Source: an uncultured Bulleidia sp. (GTDB lineage: Bacteria; Bacillota_I; Bacilli_A; Erysipelotrichales; Erysipelotrichaceae). Taken from it: a stretch of DNA of 23,385 bases. The number at the start of each line of letters is the position of its first letter. The first letter of the stretch is position 1. Shown one piece after another: positions 1-6,900 of this stretch. The DNA lies in contig CAKVBD010000035.1 in the NCBI GenBank assembly GCA_934725105.1, positions 1-23,385 on the forward strand, in the 5' to 3' direction. The translations under genes were made by a program, and so were the position numbers. The notes beneath the pieces are model-generated. The model worked only from the letters and a program-made list of their open reading frames with translations, was not told where the DNA came from and searched no databases.

Positions 1-90
1 AGGTGTTGAAATTCATTCAATTCCTCATGTTATTTGAAAATCAATTTCTTGACACCTCATCCAATTTTGGAGCGCCAGAAAAGAGAATCA
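1..90. other. Region downstream of glmM with an imperfect inverted repeat; no gene seen
   Basis: No reading frame is supported in these 90 bases at the window edge. AGGTGT (1-6) followed by GAAATT (8-13) is complementary to AATTTC (43-48) followed by ACACCT (52-57). This gives two 6-bp helices with a small asymmetric internal loop. It lies about 34 bases after the glmM stop on the minus strand. No T-run follows within the window, so it does not look like a complete intrinsic terminator. It may be part of the leader of the next gene, which is outside the window. Confidence 0.4.
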
Positions 91-1446
91 TTATGACTCT
101 TCTTCTACTCCATATTTACTCTGAATAAGTCTTGCAATCTTGCCAACAACTCTATCACAGATCTCATCTGTTTCTGCTTCTGCCATGACTCTCAGTAATG
201 GTTCTGTTCCACTTGGTCTGACAAGAACTCTTCCATTGCCATGCAATTCCTTTTCTACAGATGCAATTGCTGCATTGATTTCTTCATCATGCAATACCTG
301 TGTCTTGTCTACAACCTTAACATTCACTAACAGCTGTGGATAGATTGTTAACCCTTCACACAATTCATCAATTGTCTTGCCTGTTCTCTTCATGACTTTC
401 AGAATAGACAAAGCTGTCATTAAACCATCTCCTGTTGTTGCGTGGTGCTTCAGAATGATATGTCCAGACTGTTCCCCACCAACGATATAGCCATGCTTGC
501 ACATCTGTTCATAGACATATTTGTCACCAACCTGTGTCTTTTCAACGTTGATGCCGTCTCTTTCCATTGCTTTCCATAGACCAAGATTTGCCATGACTGT
601 TGTAACGATTGTATTGCCTGTCAATGTATTCTGATCTTTGTAGTATCTGCCCAGGATATAAAGCATATAGTCGCCATCTACAAGTTCTCCATTTGGACGA
701 ACAAGGATCTGACGGTCTGCATCTCCATCAAATGTCAATCCAAGATCATATTCACCCTCATGTTCTCTCATGTACTGCTGGAACATCTGTGGGTGTGTTG
801 AACCTGCCTTTGTATTGATATTGATACCATTTGGTTCATTATGCATTGCATATACATTTGCACCAAGCATCTTCAGTGCTCTTTCAGCAGTTACACTTGC
901 TGAACCATTGGCACAGTCCATAGCGATATTCACACCATGCAGATCAATATCAAACTCTTCACACACAAAGTTCAAATAGTTTTCAATGCCTCTTTCATAA
1001 GGAACAATTTTACCGATTGCTTCTCCTGTAGCGTATTCCAGTGTAACTTTGCCATCAATGTAGTCTTCAATCAGATCTTCTACATCACTCGTTAATTTAA
1101 TACCATCCTTAGAGAATACCTTGATTCCATTATCATAGAATGGATTATGAGATGCAGAAATCATTGCACCACATTCAAAGTCTTCATTGTGTGTCAGATA
1201 GCAGATTGCTGGTGTTGGACAGTATCCAACAAGATAAGCATCACACCCTTGTGAAGCAATACCAGCTGCCAATGCATTTTCTAGCATGTCACTGGAAAGT
1301 CTTGTATCCTTTCCGATAACGATCTTTTTCTTGCCTTCTTTTGAATAGTAGTAGCCTAGATATCTGCCTACCTGAAATGCTCTATCCGCTGTCAAAGTTT
1401 CATTTGCTTTTCCACGAATTCCATCTGTTCCGAAATATTTAGTCAT
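91..1446 (-). CDS. glmM: Phosphoglucosamine mutase GlmM
   Basis: This cytosolic enzyme converts glucosamine-6-phosphate to glucosamine-1-phosphate, the step before UDP-GlcNAc for peptidoglycan. At 451 residues it has the usual family length. The N-terminal KYFGTDGIRG is diagnostic. The phosphoserine loop ISASHNP has the active serine near residue 99, the metal-binding loop DGDADR is at about 240-245, the sugar-binding GEQSG at about 324-328, and the phosphate-binding RPSGTEP at about 410-416. I start it at the ATG at 1446, because GGAGG lies 11 bases upstream and the protein then begins MTKYFGTDG. An ATG three codons earlier sits too close to that site. The start overlaps the cdaR stop by 8 bases, so it is translated as the last gene of cdaA-cdaR-glmM. 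In other Firmicutes GlmM binds and inhibits CdaA, which fits this linkage. Confidence 0.97.
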   Translation of the reverse strand: MTKYFGTDGIRGKANETLTADRAFQVGRYLGYYYSKEGKKKIVIGKDTRLSSDMLENALAAGIASQGCDAYLVGYCPTPAICYLTHNEDFECGAMISASHNPFYDNGIKVFSKDGIKLTSDVEDLIEDYIDGKVTLEYATGEAIGKIVPYERGIENYLNFVCEEFDIDLHGVNIAMDCANGSASVTAERALKMLGANVYAMHNEPNGININTKAGSTHPQMFQQYMREHEGEYDLGLTFDGDADRQILVRPNGELVDGDYMLYILGRYYKDQNTLTGNTIVTTVMANLGLWKAMERDGINVEKTQVGDKYVYEQMCKHGYIVGGEQSGHIILKHHATTGDGLMTALSILKVMKRTGKTIDELCEGLTIYPQLLVNVKVVDKTQVLHDEEINAAIASVEKELHGNGRVLVRPSGTEPLLRVMAEAETDEICDRVVGKIARLIQSKYGVEEES

Positions 1447-2842
1447 TATTGACATTTCCTCCTTCGCTCTGGTCTGCGTCACTTGTTTCACCTAAAACAT
1501 TTAATTCATATTCTGATTCATTCAATGTATATACAACAAATCCATCTGTTGGCTGTTCAATCTGCAATGCAAATTTCTGCAAGCCAGGCTGCACATCTTT
1601 CATATCAATATATACGTTGATATCATCTGCCGTTAATTTATCAATGTTATTCTTTGTACCTTTTACAGTGACAGATGTTGTTGTCTTATTATCTGGCTGA
1701 GAAGCCTTGTAATGCTTGTTATTGTTAATGACATTGATTGGAATATCATCAATTGTTTTTTCTTCCGCATCAGCAAGCGTAATGTTCATTGTAACCTGTG
1801 TATTTGTCGCACTTGTTACACCAGCTGGTAAAACAATTGGACGTAATACAGTTGAATCCTTTGTTAACGTACTTGCATCTAATGTAACGACGACCTGATC
1901 AATATTCGCAAGTGTTGTTTCGGAACCATAGATTGTCACTGTCTGCTGATCCATTGTAATCGAATCAATAGCTTTTCCATCCGGAACTTCACCACTCACC
2001 TGTACTTGAATATTGACAGATTTATTCGGAGAAGTCACTGGAACTTTCACATGCACTGTATTTGGAACAATATCTGCATTTACTGGTTTACCAGTAGAAT
2101 CATATGCAACAAGTGTTGCATCCTGTTCAAAGTCTGCGGATTGACCACTGACATCAATTAAGGCCTTAACAAAGGCAATTGAATCTAATGTATCCTTAGA
2201 AGCACGAACGTTGATCTTTGTATATTCAAATTCAGGTGTACCTGCAGAATAGATCTGTTCCATCTTATCCTGATTAATAAAGTCATAGGAAATATCAAAC
2301 TGACGCGTTGTCTTCTTCTTCATCACAACATTGACGTTTGTAGGATTCACCACAACATTGACATTGTTTCCATAGCCTTCTGTTGTCAGTTTAATTTCAT
2401 GTTCTCCTTCTGTTAATCCATCCAGATCACAGATGACCGTACCATTTTCTGCATTTGCGGCAGAAGTTACATTAGCGGCATCTCCCGTCAAGATAACATC
2501 TACTGTTTCAGGCAATCCTGAAATCTCAAACGTATCAGAGTTATATTTTGATAGAACCGTTACATCAGATAACGTTTTAGAATAACGCAGAGATGACTGG
2601 AAGGAAGTAGATAATGCATTGTAATTCACAATTGCATATAACAGAACCGCAAGAAGCAATGAAACTACCTTACTATATTTTTCATTGAACAGAACCTTAT
2701 CTAAGAATGTTGAGAAAGCACGTAATACTCTAAATAGAAAATCTTCCATTTTTTCATATGTTCTTTTCACTTTCTTAGATTGTTCCGCAATCCGATTTGC
2801 ACGTTCTGTTTTATTTTCTAAATTTGTGTTCTTTTTGCTCAT
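1439..2842 (-). CDS. cdaR: YbbR-domain protein CdaR, regulator of the c-di-AMP cyclase
   Basis: This 467-residue protein has a basic cytosolic N-terminus of about 55 residues, one membrane helix near 58-74 (VVSLLLAVLLYAIVNY) and then a long beta-rich extracellular part. About four YbbR-type repeats can be seen, marked by recurring segments such as VPVTSPNKSVNIQVQVSGEV and IPINVINNNK. The family binds the membrane part of CdaA and modulates its diadenylate cyclase activity. The ATG overlaps the cdaA TGA as ATGA. Just upstream is an unusually complete ribosome site, AAAGGAGGTGATC, which matches the complement of the 16S 3' end over its whole length. The C-terminal tail is acidic and Asn-rich. 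Gene order and overlap with glmM make the assignment secure. Confidence 0.95.
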   Translation of the reverse strand: MSKKNTNLENKTERANRIAEQSKKVKRTYEKMEDFLFRVLRAFSTFLDKVLFNEKYSKVVSLLLAVLLYAIVNYNALSTSFQSSLRYSKTLSDVTVLSKYNSDTFEISGLPETVDVILTGDAANVTSAANAENGTVICDLDGLTEGEHEIKLTTEGYGNNVNVVVNPTNVNVVMKKKTTRQFDISYDFINQDKMEQIYSAGTPEFEYTKINVRASKDTLDSIAFVKALIDVSGQSADFEQDATLVAYDSTGKPVNADIVPNTVHVKVPVTSPNKSVNIQVQVSGEVPDGKAIDSITMDQQTVTIYGSETTLANIDQVVVTLDASTLTKDSTVLRPIVLPAGVTSATNTQVTMNITLADAEEKTIDDIPINVINNNKHYKASQPDNKTTTSVTVKGTKNNIDKLTADDINVYIDMKDVQPGLQKFALQIEQPTDGFVVYTLNESEYELNVLGETSDADQSEGGNVNND

Positions 2843-4149
2843 TCTCGATCACCTCCTTTAGAATCATTCTTGGATGTGTTGTCGAGCTTTTCAACCATTT
2901 TAAATTCTTTTTCCAATTCATGATTAAAACCAACGATCTTAGAAATGTCTAATTTGCTTGTATCAAATTGACGATCTTCTTCATTTAAGATTGGTGTAAT
3001 CTTTGTTTCTTTTTGTACCTTATATTGATTATATGCATTCTCACGTGCTGCTTTGACTTCTTCAGGTGTCATTTTCGCAACTGGCTGCACTTTCGTTTGT
3101 GTTGTTACCTGTTGAGGAACTACCTTTTTTTCCTGTGTTGGATAAGATGGTGCTGGACGTTTCTTTTTATGTGGCAGTTTAATTTCAGCAGCTTTTGCTT
3201 CTTCATCTGCCAGCTGATGAATCATCTGTACATCTTTCTGTACTTCATCATGAATGATATCTTCACTTGTTTGAGGTGCAGACTGTTTCTTAACTTTCAA
3301 CATAGAAAGAATGCCACGTGTATCTTCATCATCACCATTTGACTTCTTTGACGACTTATCATTATTGCTGGAAACAATTGCTTTATATAAGTATGCTCTT
3401 AGTGATTCTCTATCCTTGATAGGAATAATCTTTCCACCTTCTGTAATAGATACTGCACCTGTTTCTTCGGAAACAACGATTGTTACCGCATCTGTAACTT
3501 CAGAAAAACCAATGGCAGCTCTATGACGCGCACCAAAACGAGAAGGAAGATCTGCATTTGTTGGTGGAAAATATGCAGAAGCACACGCAATCTTATCTCC
3601 CTGGATAATAACTGCACCATCATGTAATGGTGTACTTGTAACAAAGATAGATGTTAATAATTCTGCCGTAACATCAGAATTCAGCTTTGTTCCTGTCGCA
3701 ACATATGCATCCAGTGACTGACTTTCTTCAATGGAAATCAAAGCACCTGTCTGATCTTTACTTAAAAGCATCACTGCAGTAACGATCTGCTCTACAAGAT
3801 TTTCCTTTTCATTTCCTGTTAATGTTGTCATACGAGAGAAAATATTGGATTGTCCAATCTTTTCAAGCAATGAACGAATTTCTGGCTGAAAGATAATAAT
3901 AATTGCCAGAAATCCATAGTTGATAAACATATCTGCCAGGTATTCCAAAGATTTTAATCCAAGCAGTTTTGCTAATGCATCGATGACAATGACAAGGATA
4001 ATACCTTTAAAGATCTGAATCGTTCTTTGATTTGAACGAACAATTTTCAATGCATAGAAAAAAATAAACCACATCACAAAGATGTCCAGCAGCATTACAA
4101 TGAATGAACGAATATTTGAAAATGTTAAACCAAATGAATATATAGACAA
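2839..4149 (-). CDS. cdaA: Diadenylate cyclase CdaA (DacA) with long C-terminal extension
   Basis: This membrane enzyme makes cyclic di-AMP from two ATP. Three N-terminal membrane helices are followed by the conserved FLAIIIIFQPE segment and a DisA_N catalytic domain. That domain has the DGA motif (LHDGAVI, about 177-179) and the RHR motif (GARHRAAIG, about 208-210), then VSEETGAVS. The usual CdaA ends near residue 275. This one continues for about 175 more residues of charged, Lys/Pro/Gln-rich sequence with no fold I recognise. I chose TTG at 4149, which has AGGAG 10 bases upstream. An in-frame GTG at 4158 lies only one base after that site, and using it would add three residues. The gene heads the cdaA-cdaR-glmM operon. 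Confidence 0.95.
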   Translation of the reverse strand: MSIYSFGLTFSNIRSFIVMLLDIFVMWFIFFYALKIVRSNQRTIQIFKGIILVIVIDALAKLLGLKSLEYLADMFINYGFLAIIIIFQPEIRSLLEKIGQSNIFSRMTTLTGNEKENLVEQIVTAVMLLSKDQTGALISIEESQSLDAYVATGTKLNSDVTAELLTSIFVTSTPLHDGAVIIQGDKIACASAYFPPTNADLPSRFGARHRAAIGFSEVTDAVTIVVSEETGAVSITEGGKIIPIKDRESLRAYLYKAIVSSNNDKSSKKSNGDDEDTRGILSMLKVKKQSAPQTSEDIIHDEVQKDVQMIHQLADEEAKAAEIKLPHKKKRPAPSYPTQEKKVVPQQVTTQTKVQPVAKMTPEEVKAARENAYNQYKVQKETKITPILNEEDRQFDTSKLDISKIVGFNHELEKEFKMVEKLDNTSKNDSKGGDRE

Positions 4150-4184
4150 GAGGATCACGCTCCTTTTTTTTTATTTCTTGCATT

Positions 4185-4213
4185 ATTATAACATACGTAT
4201 AAACGCACTTACA
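4185..4213 (-). promoter_or_regulatory. Promoter of cdaA-cdaR-glmM (extended -10)
   Basis: Minus-strand TATAAT at 4190-4185 is preceded by TG with one base between, giving an extended -10. A weak -35 (TGTAAG, about 4213-4208) lies at 17 bases and falls inside the left arm of the inverted repeat at 4208-4242. The first codon follows about 35 bases downstream. Confidence 0.65.
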
Positions 4214-4242
4214 GATACTACGTGAACGCTTCTATCTGTAAG
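4208..4242. repeat. Perfect 10-bp inverted repeat at the cdaA -35 region (candidate operator)
   Basis: CTTACAGATA (4208-4217) and TATCTGTAAG (4233-4242) are exact reverse complements separated by 15 bases. The repeat overlaps the -35 position of the cdaA promoter and has no T-run after it on either strand. A protein-binding site is therefore more likely than a terminator. The regulator is unknown. Confidence 0.6.
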
Positions 4243-4303
4243 AATTTCATTTTTTACTGATAAAATACAACATTTTGAAGAAATACATTTTTTCTTAAAT
4301 TTG

Positions 4304-4341
4304 ATTAAAAAATAGACAATGTTAATTCAACACTGTCTATT
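4304..4341 (-). terminator. Intrinsic terminator of the nucleosidase-radical SAM-SDR operon
   Basis: On the minus strand AATAGACAGTGTT pairs with AACATTGTCTATT (13 bp, one G-U) around a GAATT loop, followed by TTTTTT. The hairpin begins inside the SDR stop codon. It separates this operon from cdaA. Confidence 0.9.
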
Positions 4342-5011
4342 TCTTCTGAATGCGATGAAATTGTGGCTGAATGATGATTTCTTTTGCAACAATTCCACTT
4401 CTCTGCAAGAGAATCTGTTCAACAACATTGGCAATATCTACCGGATACAGACAACATCCATCACTCTCATCTGCCTGAAAGTCTGCATTTCGATATAGAT
4501 TTGTTTCCGTCATATCTGGAATCAAACACGTTACCTTGACACCATGTTTCCGATTTTCTTCAAATATAGAATTTGAAAAGGAAATCAAGGCTGCTTTTGT
4601 ACTTGCGTAGCACGCAGCATGTGGTGATGGGTGTGTTCCTGTAATACTTGCAACATTGATTATCATCCCTTGTCTAAGACGCAATGTTCTTATATAGTGC
4701 TGACTCATCCGTTCTGGAATCTCAAGATTCAATTTGATCATCTCGTGAATTTTAGCATCACTCATCGTTTCATGCATTCCATAGTATGCACATCCTGCAT
4801 TATTCACTAAAACATCAATTTCTCTTGGCAAAGAATGCATCATTGCCTGATATTGTTTTTCATCTAGTAAATCACATACAACAGCATGAAACCTTACACC
4901 TTCTGTAAAGTTTCTACCAATGCCATATACTTCATATCCATTCTTTACAAGTACTTCCGCAATGGCTTTGCCAATTCCTGAAGATGCTCCTGTTACGATT
5001 GCCGTTTTCAT
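4337..5011 (-). CDS. Short-chain dehydrogenase/reductase (SDR), substrate unknown
   Basis: This 224-residue classical SDR has the Rossmann nucleotide loop TGASSGIG (7-14), the structural NNAG (70-73) and the catalytic set Ser122 (ASITG), Tyr135 and Lys139 (YASTK). A soluble NAD(P)-dependent oxidoreductase acting on a small carbonyl or alcohol is expected, but the substrate cannot be read from the sequence. The usual PG segment after the catalytic helix reads IPDMTET. The ATG follows directly on the TAA of the radical SAM gene, with GGGAG 9 bases upstream, so the two are translationally linked. It is the last gene of a three-gene operon closed by a strong terminator. Confidence 0.9.
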   Translation of the reverse strand: MKTAIVTGASSGIGKAIAEVLVKNGYEVYGIGRNFTEGVRFHAVVCDLLDEKQYQAMMHSLPREIDVLVNNAGCAYYGMHETMSDAKIHEMIKLNLEIPERMSQHYIRTLRLRQGMIINVASITGTHPSPHAACYASTKAALISFSNSIFEENRKHGVKVTCLIPDMTETNLYRNADFQADESDGCCLYPVDIANVVEQILLQRSGIVAKEIIIQPQFHRIQKK

Positions 5012-6025
5012 TTATTCATTCTCCCATTGATAAATTTTATCTTTGACTTCCTCCAGTGCATCTAAGACCGTATGTTCCACTTTTTCCTGGATATCATCTC
5101 TTAGATGATAAAATCCATGATCACAGACATATGGATATTGTAAAACACTGCTGGATGGATATTGCTTTCGCATATCTTTGAGATAATTCTTGGATATACG
5201 AAATGATCCAATACTGATATCTTTCACTTGTTTCAAATCAATACTTTCTTTCACAAGTCGTACCATTTCTAAATATTCTTTTTCATACCCCTGAAAAGCA
5301 ATAATCGGATCAAAGCATAAGCGTACAGGATATCCTGACGCCATTGCTTCCCGGATCATTGCAATTCTCTTTGTTAATGCTGGTGTTCCATGTTCATAGT
5401 GCGCTATGACATATTCTGGAGAAAGCGTAAAAGCTAAAATCACGCGTTCACTCACACATACATTCTTCCAGTCTTGTGAATATGTTCCTTTTGTTCGTAT
5501 TTCAATACAAAGAGAAGGGTGTTTTTCTGTAAATTCACTTAAGATCTTTGCATATTGTGTGATTGGTTCCAATGCAAGCATATCCGTATCATAAGATACA
5601 CATAAATAAATAGAATGCTCTTTTAAACGATTTTCAATTTCATTCAGAAAATCTTCAATATTCACAAATATTACTAAATTACCAGAAGGATACATACCTT
5701 TCAGGAAACAATATTCACAATCATAAATACAATTCATCATTGTTGTTGTGTAATAGAAATTTGCATAATCAAACGATTGACATACAGGAGAAGCAGAATA
5801 TAGAAAATCATTCTTTTTTTTAGCTAGAATCAGATTCTGTGAAGATTTCTGATGTGCATGCGACTGCTTCTTGCGATTAAATACATCACGATAATCATGA
5901 ATGATAATTTTTGAAGCATGTGGAAAAAACGATGTAATCTTTTTTGTCATCGAACTATCTTTAATATCTTCTTCAATATAAATATGTGAGAATTTATTCA
6001 CCACAACATCTTCTTTGAAATGCAT
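5012..6025 (-). CDS. Spore photoproduct lyase-like radical SAM protein
   Basis: This 337-residue protein has the radical SAM cluster motif CxxxCxxC at Cys99, Cys103 and Cys106 (NCIYDCEYCFLKG), which binds the 4Fe-4S cluster. Layout and wording (YYTTTMMNCIYDCEYC, ICIEIRTKG-type strands, FSPE region) match the SPL/SplB family, which reverses the UV thymine dimer of spores. Cys142, in YLCVSYDTD, falls where the family keeps its essential hydrogen-donor cysteine (Cys141 in B. subtilis), so lyase chemistry is possible. There is no splA or sporulation gene nearby. The gene instead sits between a nucleosidase-like protein and an SDR, so the substrate may differ. The ATG lies 32 bases inside the upstream gene with only a weak GAGAG site. 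Confidence 0.85.
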   Translation of the reverse strand: MHFKEDVVVNKFSHIYIEEDIKDSSMTKKITSFFPHASKIIIHDYRDVFNRKKQSHAHQKSSQNLILAKKKNDFLYSASPVCQSFDYANFYYTTTMMNCIYDCEYCFLKGMYPSGNLVIFVNIEDFLNEIENRLKEHSIYLCVSYDTDMLALEPITQYAKILSEFTEKHPSLCIEIRTKGTYSQDWKNVCVSERVILAFTLSPEYVIAHYEHGTPALTKRIAMIREAMASGYPVRLCFDPIIAFQGYEKEYLEMVRLVKESIDLKQVKDISIGSFRISKNYLKDMRKQYPSSSVLQYPYVCDHGFYHLRDDIQEKVEHTVLDALEEVKDKIYQWENE

Positions 6026-6860
6026 TCAATACTCTCTTTCCATCTTCTTTTTCTTGAATATCCTGTCTTAAAAGTTCATGTAGAATCGATACATAATCAA
6101 TCTCTGCACTCATACAATACAGAACGATTTGATCAATCTGATTTGCCTGCGTTGTTGAGGCATGGATCTTATCTTTGAACTGTTGTACCACTACATCCAT
6201 TTCTTTTTCTTCTTCTTTGTGAAATACAAAAATCTTTTGGATGATTTCTTTTAAAACCGGAATATTTTCTTTTGATCTTTTATAAACTTCATCTGCATGA
6301 ATACTTCTTGCATCCTGATCTGTAGTATAGCGAAGAAACATCATTTCATGAGGTCCCACAAATCGATTTGCACTTTGATAGACAGCACTGGATTCCATGT
6401 CATATAAGCAATAGGATGGATATTTACAATGCATATCTTCTAAATACTCTTTTAAATGAAATGGTGCAGGTAATGTACTTCTTGGATTGATATCATCCTG
6501 CAATAATTGACTCCCTGTAAAAAAGCCACATTCCTTACAGCCTGTTGAAATCAATAGATCAGGATAATATGCAATTCCTGTATCGATATCGCAGATCGAA
6601 CAAGCTTGAAATAAACCTGTTGCTTTTGGATCTAAATACGCACTGCATCCATAAGAAAGAACAAATGGATGCGAAGAATGCATCAATGTCATTGTTACAG
6701 CAGCACTGGCATTTTCTTTTCCCACACCAGTTAATGTACATCGTATTGTATGTTCTTCATTACTGAACTGATCAAATACTGTATTCATTTCTTTCTTTAG
6801 ATGAAATGCTTCAATCAAAGGCTTTGCTTCTGGATATATTGCACAAAATATTTCTAACAT
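5994..6860 (-). CDS. Nucleoside phosphorylase/MTA-SAH nucleosidase-like protein
   Basis: This 288-residue protein resembles the purine nucleoside phosphorylase/5'-methylthioadenosine nucleosidase superfamily. It has an N-terminal strand IFCAIYPEA, the GVGKENASAA loop (45-54), DMESSAVYQSA (154-164) with the ribose-binding Glu, and RYTTDQDA (177-184), where the Asp fits the catalytic purine-protonating residue. About 75 C-terminal residues after the domain are helical and of unknown role. The family cleaves the glycosidic bond of adenosine derivatives. Next to a radical SAM gene, a plausible substrate is 5'-deoxyadenosine or another SAM by-product, but this is inference. The ATG at 6860 starts the domain cleanly and has almost no Shine-Dalgarno. 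A TTG 18 bases upstream is in frame but inside a promoter-like TATAAT. Confidence 0.8.
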   Translation of the reverse strand: MLEIFCAIYPEAKPLIEAFHLKKEMNTVFDQFSNEEHTIRCTLTGVGKENASAAVTMTLMHSSHPFVLSYGCSAYLDPKATGLFQACSICDIDTGIAYYPDLLISTGCKECGFFTGSQLLQDDINPRSTLPAPFHLKEYLEDMHCKYPSYCLYDMESSAVYQSANRFVGPHEMMFLRYTTDQDARSIHADEVYKRSKENIPVLKEIIQKIFVFHKEEEKEMDVVVQQFKDKIHASTTQANQIDQIVLYCMSAEIDYVSILHELLRQDIQEKEDGKRVLNAFQRRCCGE

Positions 6861-6872
6861 GTTTCCATTATA

Positions 6873-6900
6873 AAGCAAAACTGCACGAAATTCGTGCAGT
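6873..6900 (-). terminator. Terminator of the MarR-ABC exporter operon
   Basis: ACTGCACGAA (6880-6889) and TTCGTGCAGT (6891-6900) are perfect complements, giving an 8-bp GC-containing stem with a small loop. It is followed on the minus strand by TTTTGCTTTA. The hairpin starts at the stop codon of the second ABC gene. The T-run is interrupted, so some read-through into the nucleosidase operon is possible. Confidence 0.75.

Noticed and set aside
71..80. AGCGCCAGAA on the plus strand resembles the 5' core of the glmS ribozyme
   Set aside because: It is on the strand opposite to glmM and runs into the glmM coding region. The rest of the ribozyme core (such as GACGAGG and the later helices) is absent, so it is a chance match.
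3013..3342. 109-codon plus-strand open frame inside cdaA
   Set aside because: It is Cys/Phe-rich, has no ribosome site or family match and is fully covered by cdaA. It is the shadow of the extension coding region.
4208..4242. Inverted repeat before cdaA as a terminator of the SDR operon
   Set aside because: That operon already ends at the strong hairpin at 4304-4341, and no T-run follows this repeat.
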